A stretch of DNA of 64,000 nt from Flavobacterium chryseum. GTDB taxonomy: Bacteria > Bacteroidota > Bacteroidia > Flavobacteriales > Flavobacteriaceae. Position numbers and translations under genes: made by a program. Under the pieces are notes generated by a model that was not told where the DNA came from, did not search any database, and saw only the letters and a list, made by a program, of their open reading frames with translations. This document shows positions 7,328 through 14,671 of the stretch, one piece after another (position 1 is the stretch's first letter; each line of letters opens with the position of its first letter). The DNA lies in the NCBI RefSeq assembly GCF_004362015.1, contig NZ_SNWW01000006.1, positions 248,001 to 312,000 on the forward strand, given 5' to 3'.

Positions 7328-9622
7328 ATGAAACATTTATTTACATTGCTGTTTATAATCGTTAGTTCGGGTTATTTACAAGGACAGGCAATTAATGAAA
7401 AAATTAAAGACAGCATCGCTAAAGATTCCATCAAAATGGAATGGAACGAATTACAAACTGTTGAAATTGTGGGTCGTTCTACAAAAAAATACAACAGCGA
7501 TTATTCATTTGCAGCAACCAAAACGGCTGTACTCAACAAAGATATTCCGCAATCTATCTCAACAGTTACCAAAGAATTAATTGCTGACAAAGCTGCTTTT
7601 TATCTAGCAGATGCAGTAAAAATGACAAGCGGTGTAATTCCTGCCAGTTATTACAATCAATACACCATTCGTGGAATTAGTCAAAATGAAGAAGGCCAGA
7701 TTATAAACGGAATGCGAACACGCCAGTATTATTTTCTACAGCCTTTAACGAGCAATATAGAACGTGTCGAAGTTATTAAAGGACCATCGAGCGCGACATT
7801 TTCGTCTGTAGATCCGGGCGGAAGCATCAATTTGGTAACAAAAAAACCTTTGGCTATTGAACGAAAAGAAGTCAGTTTAAGTGTTGGAAGTTTTAGTACT
7901 TTCCGTGGAACTTTAGATTTTACAGGGCCTTTAAACGAATCTAAAACTTTGCTATATCGTGTAAACGCAGCGTATCAGGAAGCTAAATCGTTTCGTGATT
8001 TGGTTGGCAATAAATCGTATTTGATCTCGCCATCTTTCAGTTATATTCCGAATGAGAAAACCGCTATTAATACCGAATTAATCCTGAGCGACATGACCGG
8101 AATTCTTGATCGCGGACAGCCTATTTTTGGCGCCGTTGCCGGAGTTACCAATCTCAATAAAACGCCAATAAGTCTAAATCTGGGCGCGCCAAGTGATTTT
8201 TTTAAATCGAAAGAAATGATTTTTACGACCAATCTTGCTCATAAATTCACTTCTAAAATTGGTTTTAATGCTTCGTACATGAAACAATCCTGGACAGAAG
8301 ATCTTCAGGAACACCGCACTACAAATGGTTTTGCCGTTGATATGAACAATCAGCCTGTTACTAGTCTGGCAATGATGCAATTTGTACAGCGCCAGCAATA
8401 TTGGAATGTGGACAATTTAACGGCTTTTTTAAATTTTGATTTTAAAACTGGAAAACTAAATCATAAATTATTGACTGGTTACTATTTAAGCAGTTGGAAC
8501 AAAACCAAAGGCGGCGGACAAAATGCGGCAAGAGGTTATTTATTAAACGACGGATCTGTAGCCAGCACCTTTGTTCCGGCAAATGCTGCCAATTATCAAA
8601 CTACAACCATTGACGGTGTTGTGTTGCCAAAACCAAATGTGAATTATTTTAATTTGAATAATCCAACCTACACGGTTCGAAGTGCCGATGATTATACGTT
8701 GAATGTTAGAACAGCATTGCCATCTGCATTAACTACAACCAACGCCATTTATATTCAGGATATGATTCAGTGGGAAAAATTCACTTTTTTATTGGGTTTG
8801 AGAAACGAATGGTTTGAAGATATTACGAATTATGAAACAAGCAATGAATTGAAGGTTAAAAAGACAGCTTTGTTACCGCGAGTTGGTGTGACTTATGCGA
8901 TTAACAAAGCGATAAATGTTTACACAACGTATCTCGAAGGATATCAGCCTCAATCGAATACGGTTACTTTAATGCCACAAACGGGATCATTACCAGCCGG
9001 AAGTTTATTTGATCCGCTTGAAAGTAATTTGAAAGAAATTGGACTAAAAGCCACTTTCCTTGATAATACAATGAGTTTTAATGCAGCGGTTTACGAAATA
9101 AATCAGCGTAATATTTTAATGAATGCCAACGATCCTGTAAATCCGGATTTACTGGTAACAAGAGGTGCAGAAAGAAGCCGCGGTTTTGAGTGCGATTTGG
9201 CCGGTTATATTACTCCAGACTGGCAAATAAATGCTTCATACAGTTACATCGATGCTAAAATTACCAATGACCGTAACGAATCTTTGATTGGCGCCAGAAA
9301 ACAAAACACCCCAAAAAACAGCGCCAATTTATGGACACGCTATAATTTCAAAGACGATTCGGTTTTGAAGGATTTGGGAATTGGTTTCGGGATGCAATAT
9401 CAAAGCAGTAAAATTCCGTGGTTTACCAGAGATTTTACAATTCCTGATTTTACCGTTTTTGATGCCGCTTTATATTATAAACCCAACAAAAGCAATTTGC
9501 AAATTGCGGTAAATGCCGGCAATGTATTCAATAAAACCTATTGGTTGGGCGCTCAAAATTATTTGAGATTATTTCCAGGGATGCCTCGAAATGCCACGCT
9601 AACTGTAACTTATAAATTTTAA
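7328..9622 (+). CDS. TonB-dependent receptor, FhuA/siderophore type
   Basis: The protein has 764 residues. A signal peptide (to YLQGQ) is followed by a short N-terminus without the carboxypeptidase-like domain common in Bacteroidota. The plug contains DIPQSISTVTKELI, YTIRGI, IERVEVIKGPSSATFSSVDPG and GSINLVTKKP. The barrel ends in NATLTVTYKF with a terminal aromatic residue. The plug motifs are those of ferric-siderophore and other metal-chelate receptors. The gene is placed between an ABC ATPase and its permeases (gaps 26 and 9 nt), so it should belong to the same import or tolerance route. Family secure; ligand unknown. Confidence 0.92.
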   Translation: MKHLFTLLFIIVSSGYLQGQAINEKIKDSIAKDSIKMEWNELQTVEIVGRSTKKYNSDYSFAATKTAVLNKDIPQSISTVTKELIADKAAFYLADAVKMTSGVIPASYYNQYTIRGISQNEEGQIINGMRTRQYYFLQPLTSNIERVEVIKGPSSATFSSVDPGGSINLVTKKPLAIERKEVSLSVGSFSTFRGTLDFTGPLNESKTLLYRVNAAYQEAKSFRDLVGNKSYLISPSFSYIPNEKTAINTELILSDMTGILDRGQPIFGAVAGVTNLNKTPISLNLGAPSDFFKSKEMIFTTNLAHKFTSKIGFNASYMKQSWTEDLQEHRTTNGFAVDMNNQPVTSLAMMQFVQRQQYWNVDNLTAFLNFDFKTGKLNHKLLTGYYLSSWNKTKGGGQNAARGYLLNDGSVASTFVPANAANYQTTTIDGVVLPKPNVNYFNLNNPTYTVRSADDYTLNVRTALPSALTTTNAIYIQDMIQWEKFTFLLGLRNEWFEDITNYETSNELKVKKTALLPRVGVTYAINKAINVYTTYLEGYQPQSNTVTLMPQTGSLPAGSLFDPLESNLKEIGLKATFLDNTMSFNAAVYEINQRNILMNANDPVNPDLLVTRGAERSRGFECDLAGYITPDWQINASYSYIDAKITNDRNESLIGARKQNTPKNSANLWTRYNFKDDSVLKDLGIGFGMQYQSSKIPWFTRDFTIPDFTVFDAALYYKPNKSNLQIAVNAGNVFNKTYWLGAQNYLRLFPGMPRNATLTVTYKF

Positions 9623-9631
9623 TCTGTAACT

Positions 9632-11068
9632 ATGTCATTACACGCAGAAAAATTAATAGCCCAGCATTTTAGAAAATCAGTTTTTAAAAATTCGGCTGTT
9701 TATATCATCACCATTTTTATTGGTGTTTTATTGCTTTACGCAGCATTTTCAGGTTGGAAAAATTATACTAACCAAAATGAAACCAGCGAAAAATACCAAC
9801 ACGAATCCAGAGAAGACTGGTTGAAAAATCCGGATAAAAATCCGCACAGAATGGCGCACTACGGAAATTTCGCCTTTCGAAAAAGTACACCGCTAAGTGT
9901 TTTTGAATTTGGAATGGAACCCTTTTTCGGGAACGCCATATTTCTCGAAGCGCACAAACAAAACACCGCTAATTTTTCTGAAGCAGGATTTTCTAACAGC
10001 ATGCTTCGTTTTGGAGAAATCAGCATTGCGATGGTTTTGCAAATTCTATTGCCTTTATTAATCTTTTTTATCGGATTTAATGCGGTCGCAGCCGAAAGAG
10101 AAAATGGAACCTTAAAACTACTTTTGAGTCAGGGTATCAATTGGAGACAACTTTTACTGGGCAAAACATTAGCAATTGTTTCTGTAATTATGCTGCTTTT
10201 TATTCCAACCATCATTATTCTCGTTTTCATTTGGTTATTGCTTCAAAATTTTAGCATTTCTGCAGATGAAACGATCAAAATGGTCTTGTTTGTTTTCTTT
10301 CATTTTATATATCTGTTGTTTTTTTGCGCGATTGCTGTTTTGGTTTCTGCTTCAAGCAAAACCTCAAAAAAAGCTTTGGTTTCGTTAATTGGGATCTGGC
10401 TTATTTTTACGATTATTTTACCGAGAACAATCCAGGCAATTGGTGCTTACATTTATGAAGCGCCGTCGAAAATACAATTTAACAGCGATATCGAAAAAGA
10501 TATTCTCAAACAAGGCGACAGCCATAACCCTAATGACCCGTATTATAAAGCAATTAAAGATTCTTTGCTTCGTGCTTACAAAGTAGATTCTGTTCAAAAA
10601 CTGCCTTTTAATTATTCAGGTTTTATCATGACTGAATGCGAGAAAATCAGTTCTCATATTTATAACAAACATCTCGAAGATTTACTTCAGATTTATAAAA
10701 AGCAAAACAGTTTTTCCAAGACAGTTTCGTTTATAAATCCGTACATCGCGATGAAAAATCTATCGATGGGATTATCCAATACGGATTATGATTCCTATAT
10801 CGATTTTCAAAAACAAGCGGAAGCTTATCGTTATACGATGGCACAAAAAATGAACGCTTTACAGATAAAATACATCAGTAATAACAAAGCCAAACCAGCC
10901 ATAATTGGCAAAGAACACTGGGCAGACATAAAAGAATTTCATTATGAACCTAAAGGAATCCGGGATGTTTTAAAAAGCGAAATCATTTCTATCCTCTCTA
11001 TTATTCTCTGGATTAGCCTGTTGTTTATTGTCATAAAAATAGCCGCCAAAAACCTTAAAGCCATTTAA
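9632..11068 (+). CDS. ABC-2 type permease (DUF3526-like), first subunit
   Basis: The protein has 478 residues. One membrane segment lies near the N-terminus (VYIITIFIGVLLLYAAF). A large periplasmic stretch follows, then a cluster of membrane segments after AAERENGTLKLLLSQGINWRQLLLGK. That cytoplasmic motif is typical of ABC-2 permeases. A second periplasmic region and a final transmembrane helix (ILSIILWISLLFIVI) close the protein. It probably pairs with the permease that begins 1 nt downstream and with the ATPase at 6606. NosY-like permeases of this type work in metal-cofactor maturation or export; which applies here is not known. Confidence 0.82.
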   Translation: MSLHAEKLIAQHFRKSVFKNSAVYIITIFIGVLLLYAAFSGWKNYTNQNETSEKYQHESREDWLKNPDKNPHRMAHYGNFAFRKSTPLSVFEFGMEPFFGNAIFLEAHKQNTANFSEAGFSNSMLRFGEISIAMVLQILLPLLIFFIGFNAVAAERENGTLKLLLSQGINWRQLLLGKTLAIVSVIMLLFIPTIIILVFIWLLLQNFSISADETIKMVLFVFFHFIYLLFFCAIAVLVSASSKTSKKALVSLIGIWLIFTIILPRTIQAIGAYIYEAPSKIQFNSDIEKDILKQGDSHNPNDPYYKAIKDSLLRAYKVDSVQKLPFNYSGFIMTECEKISSHIYNKHLEDLLQIYKKQNSFSKTVSFINPYIAMKNLSMGLSNTDYDSYIDFQKQAEAYRYTMAQKMNALQIKYISNNKAKPAIIGKEHWADIKEFHYEPKGIRDVLKSEIISILSIILWISLLFIVIKIAAKNLKAI

Positions 11069-11069
11069 A

Positions 11070-12422
11070 ATGTTAGCATTATTATTTAAAAATTTCATAC
11101 GATCGAAAGGAACAAAAATTGGCTTGCTTTTTTTGTTGATCATCGCTTTTATAAGTCTTTTAATTGGACAACAATTTCAACAAAAGCAAACTAAAAATAT
11201 CAACGAAGCGGCCCTTTATCAAAAGGAGCATATTGCCAGAAATGCAAAATACCATAAAGACGAAATGGGGCTTCTGCTCTACTACATCAAATTTTCTTTG
11301 GTCAACAAAACGCTTCCCATAAACAGTTTGGCAATTGGCCAGCGTGATGTAAATCCGTCCATTCAAAGTGTAACTATTCGTGGTTTAGAAGCTCAAAAAT
11401 ATGATTCAGAACTAAACAACCCGAGCAATTTGTTATTAGGAAATATCGATTTTAGTTTTGTGCTTATCTATCTTTTTCCTCTTTTGATTATCGCTTTTAC
11501 CTATAATATAGTTTCTGAAGAAAAAGAATCCGGAACCTGGAAAATTGTGGCAACACAAAGTGATAACACCTTTTTATATATTCTTAAATTATTCTACATC
11601 AGAATTTTAAGTTTGATCGTACTTTTAAGCATTGTACTTTTTACAGCCATTTTCTTTTTGAAAATTCCATTAGACAAGTCACTTTTTACATTTTACATTC
11701 TTTCCGTTTCATATATTATTTTTTGGTTTTCAGTTTGTTTTTATATTGTTTCCCTGCAAAAGAATTCAAACTTCAATGCTGTTATTTTATTAACGATTTG
11801 GTTGTTTATGATTATTATTTTGCCGGCAACAATCAATAGTTATATTGTCAATAAATATCCTGTTCCCGAAGCGTTGGAACTAACTTTGAAACAAAGAAAT
11901 GCCTATCACGAAAAATGGGACATGGACAAAAAAGTTACACTCGAAAAATTCTACAAGCATTATCCGCAATTTAAAAGTTATGTTTTGCCTGATGCCGAAT
12001 TTAGCTGGCTTTGGTATTATGCCATGCAGCAAATGGGCGACGACGAATCGGCAATTCAATCGGGAGAATTAGAAACAAAGCTCGAACAGCGAAATCAGGC
12101 CAGTCATTTGATCGCTCAATTTGTACCAACATTACATACTCAAATTCAGTTGAATGAAATCGCAAAATCTGATCTTGAAAACCAACTTTTATTTTTAAAG
12201 AAAACAAAAGAATTTCACGAAAAAATTAGGTTGTATTTTTATCCCAAAATATTCGATAATGCTGCTGTTGAAAAAGAAAACTGGTCGAAATTTAAAGTCG
12301 AAACTTTTAGCGACGAATCTGAAATAAATTTTGCAAAAGCTTTTTTACCATTACTAATTTTCAATTTGTTATTGATTGGTTTAGGATGCCTGAATTTTAC
12401 AAAAGAACAACGCTTACTTTAA
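11070..12422 (+). CDS. ABC-2 type permease (DUF3526-like), second subunit
   Basis: The protein has 450 residues with the same layout as its upstream neighbour: an N-terminal helix (IGLLFLLIIAFISLLIG), a periplasmic domain, a membrane block after VSEEKESGTWKIVATQS, another periplasmic loop, and a C-terminal helix (FLPLLIFNLLLIGLGCL). The two are distant paralogues and likely form a heterodimeric membrane unit. One base separates the genes, so they are co-translated. Last gene of the cluster that begins at 6017 or 6606. Confidence 0.82.
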   Translation: MLALLFKNFIRSKGTKIGLLFLLIIAFISLLIGQQFQQKQTKNINEAALYQKEHIARNAKYHKDEMGLLLYYIKFSLVNKTLPINSLAIGQRDVNPSIQSVTIRGLEAQKYDSELNNPSNLLLGNIDFSFVLIYLFPLLIIAFTYNIVSEEKESGTWKIVATQSDNTFLYILKLFYIRILSLIVLLSIVLFTAIFFLKIPLDKSLFTFYILSVSYIIFWFSVCFYIVSLQKNSNFNAVILLTIWLFMIIILPATINSYIVNKYPVPEALELTLKQRNAYHEKWDMDKKVTLEKFYKHYPQFKSYVLPDAEFSWLWYYAMQQMGDDESAIQSGELETKLEQRNQASHLIAQFVPTLHTQIQLNEIAKSDLENQLLFLKKTKEFHEKIRLYFYPKIFDNAAVEKENWSKFKVETFSDESEINFAKAFLPLLIFNLLLIGLGCLNFTKEQRLL

Positions 12423-12516
12423 TTTTGAAATGGTTTAAAGTATAATTTTAAAATTGATAAAAATCAATGAAAGGTGTTATCTTTCGAATCTAAATGCCTT
12501 TTAAATTTCTGATCAA

Positions 12517-13155
12517 ATGAAAAAAATACTACTCGTAAGCCTTATTGTGATAATCGCTTTTTATGTTTTTAAACAAATGGTTTATAATCCGTATATGTGG
12601 AAAAAAGCCATTAACAATCCGGAACACAAATTGCAATTAGGGAGTTTTATTTTTAGTAAACAAAGAGGGCCTAATGGCAGCCAAAGCATAGAAAACAAGT
12701 ATTTTATTTTTAAAGTGATAGAAATAAACGGCGATTATGTACGGCTTTCTGTTATCAGGCAATTATCGCAAAAGAACAAACTTTTACAATCTGATTTTTC
12801 GACTACAAAAGAAGCTTACAGAAATTTAAAACAGAACATTAAAAAACTGACTATTACACCTATAATAAGAGAAGATTTGTATAAAGAAGGAGCATCTTAT
12901 ACTATAAATGATTATTTATTAGGCAAATATCCTTCACTTGCAAAATCAAGATATTATTTTGAAGATCTTTCTGAAGATCAAAAAAATCTTCCGGTGCCTG
13001 CAGACGGGTTCGAAAGACAGGAATATTTTAGTATGTTATATTCAAAACAAGAGATCATTAAAAATGCTGAACTTGTACCGTGGATTTTGAACAATAGCCC
13101 AAATCCTGAATTAGCACCAAGATTATCAAAAAACATAGACCTGATTCTAAATTAA
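12517..13155 (+). CDS. Single-pass membrane protein of unknown function
   Basis: The protein has 212 residues and I do not recognise its family. An N-terminal hydrophobic segment (ILLVSLIVIIAFYVF) is probably a membrane anchor; the rest is hydrophilic, basic and without cysteines. The sequence has a beta-rich stretch (KYFIFKVIEINGDYVRLSVI) and a helical tail. It starts 94 nt after the permease gene and is closed by a strong terminator, so it may be an extra gene of that operon or an independent unit. Function unknown. Confidence 0.65.
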   Translation: MKKILLVSLIVIIAFYVFKQMVYNPYMWKKAINNPEHKLQLGSFIFSKQRGPNGSQSIENKYFIFKVIEINGDYVRLSVIRQLSQKNKLLQSDFSTTKEAYRNLKQNIKKLTITPIIREDLYKEGASYTINDYLLGKYPSLAKSRYYFEDLSEDQKNLPVPADGFERQEYFSMLYSKQEIIKNAELVPWILNNSPNPELAPRLSKNIDLILN

Positions 13156-13189
13156 ATTCCAGAAAATACAAAGCCAATTTATGATTGGT

Positions 13190-13226
13190 AAAAGTCCATT
13201 TCAAAAAAATGAAATGGACTTTTTTT
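13190..13226 (+). terminator. Intrinsic terminator after 12517-13155
   Basis: The arms AAAAGTCCATTTC (13190-13202) and GAAATGGACTTTT (13211-13223) close a short A-rich loop and run into a T tract. Confidence 0.85.
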
Positions 13227-13452
13227 ATTTACTTAAGAATAAACTAAACAATCAATTCTAAAAATCCCATAAAATAGAGGCTTTTAATTCAAAAATTGTT
13301 TCATTTTCTAATTTGAAACAAACTTACAGCGCTTAAAAATGTTTTATAAAAAACTAAAATTAATTTTGCTTTTAGTTTAAAAAAAAATCAGTAAAGTCTT
13401 ACTGATAAGAAATCAAATTAAAAATAGATACATCTAATTAAAACCCTGAATT

Positions 13453-14073
13453 ATGAAAAAATATAATCTATTATTCGTTGTTTTTTTATGCTCCATTTTT
13501 GCCACAGCGCAGCAATCACAATCGTTTTTACTTAATTTATATGGCGGTTATGCCTTTTCAGACAAAGTTGAATTCGACAATATGTATGGCTATGTAGAGG
13601 ATGGTTTTGAATATGGTGCCGGTCTGGAGTATTTCTTTATCGAAAACAGTTCGGTAGAATTGAAATACAATAGACCTGATACGAAATTACCTCTGTACGG
13701 ACCTCTGGGAACCCAACTAAATGAGGGCGATGATAAAGGTGCTATTAATTATGTATTACTTGATTACGCTCATTATTTTACAACTGGCTCTGGTAAATTA
13801 CTGCCGTACCTTGGAGCCGGAGCTGGTGTTGCTATTTTAGAAACTCCACGAAGTGGTACAGGAACTTATTTTGCCTGGGAGGCGAAATTAGGGGTAAAAA
13901 TTACAACAAGCTCGCCATTGTCTATTAACCTGAATGCTTACTTACAATCGATGTCAGCCGCCGTTGGCAATAGTTACTATTGGACTAATATCGGTATTGT
14001 AGCTGCTACTGATTATGTTTCTACTTATCAATTTGGATTAGGTGCCACATTAAGTTATGATTTCAACAAATAA
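13453..14073 (+). CDS. Small outer-membrane beta-barrel protein (OmpW/Opa-like)
   Basis: The protein has 206 residues with a clear signal peptide (to FATAQ). Alternating hydrophobic strands with glycine-rich turns follow: LNLYGGYAFSDKVEF, GFEYGAGLEYFF, LPYLGAGAGVAIL. The C-terminal strand is FGLGATLSYDFNK. This fits a monomeric 8-strand barrel of the outer-membrane-protein beta-barrel superfamily. Such proteins are often stress or adhesion factors; no specific role can be read. It probably shares a transcript with the next gene (49 nt gap). The 297 bases before it hold the upstream terminator and an 8-bp inverted repeat (13387-13406) but no other gene. Confidence 0.78.
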   Translation: MKKYNLLFVVFLCSIFATAQQSQSFLLNLYGGYAFSDKVEFDNMYGYVEDGFEYGAGLEYFFIENSSVELKYNRPDTKLPLYGPLGTQLNEGDDKGAINYVLLDYAHYFTTGSGKLLPYLGAGAGVAILETPRSGTGTYFAWEAKLGVKITTSSPLSINLNAYLQSMSAAVGNSYYWTNIGIVAATDYVSTYQFGLGATLSYDFNK

Positions 14074-14122
14074 TATGTTACAACCTTTAAAATATTTTTA
14101 ACGCTATTAAAAAACCACAATT

Positions 14123-14593
14123 ATGAAAAAATTATTTTTATTGTTAGCCATTACAGTTTCTACAACTATGTTCGCTCAGGATGAAGTTGCTATAATTCAG
14201 GATATTTATGGTAAATCTAAAGAGCAAATTGTAGATCAGTATCTGAATTTGTCGGATGAACAGGCAAAAGCATTTGAGGAAGTGTATAATAATTACGAAA
14301 AAGACCGCAAAGCTTTAGGCGCTAAAAAAATTCAGATTATCGATGACTATGCAACCAATTATAGTACTCTTACTGACGAAAAAGCTGATGAACTGACCAA
14401 AAATAATTTGACCAATAATGTAGATTTAGAGAAACTGTTATCTAAAACGTATGGCAAGGCCAAAAAAGTAATTGGGCCTATGAACGCTGCAAAGTTTATT
14501 CAGTTAGAACAATACCTGCAAATTATTATACGATCTGAAATTCAGGATTCGATTCCGTTTATTGGTGAACTTGATAAAACCAAAACCAAATAA
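14123..14593 (+). CDS. Periplasmic helical protein of unknown function
   Basis: The protein has 156 residues. A signal peptide (to TTMFAQ) is followed by an almost wholly alpha-helical, charged body. LNLSDEQAKAFEEVYNNY and a later AAKFIQLEQYL loosely recall the LTxxQ motifs of Spy/CpxP-type periplasmic chaperones, but the match is weak. It lies 49 nt behind the small barrel gene and ahead of a shared terminator, which suggests an envelope-related pair. Function not assigned. Confidence 0.68.
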   Translation: MKKLFLLLAITVSTTMFAQDEVAIIQDIYGKSKEQIVDQYLNLSDEQAKAFEEVYNNYEKDRKALGAKKIQIIDDYATNYSTLTDEKADELTKNNLTNNVDLEKLLSKTYGKAKKVIGPMNAAKFIQLEQYLQIIIRSEIQDSIPFIGELDKTKTK

Positions 14594-14624
14594 TTCGTGA
14601 TTTTTTCTGAATTAGAAATCATAA

Positions 14625-14654
14625 AAAAAGGCTGCCTTTTCGGGCAGCCTTTTT
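14625..14654. terminator. Bidirectional terminator between convergent genes
   Basis: AAAAAGGCTGCC (14625-14636) pairs with GGCAGCCTTTTT (14643-14654) around a small loop, with A and T runs outside. It serves the plus-strand gene ending at 14593 and the minus-strand protease ending at 14672. Confidence 0.9.
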
Positions 14655-14671
14655 ACATTATGGTTAAAAGT

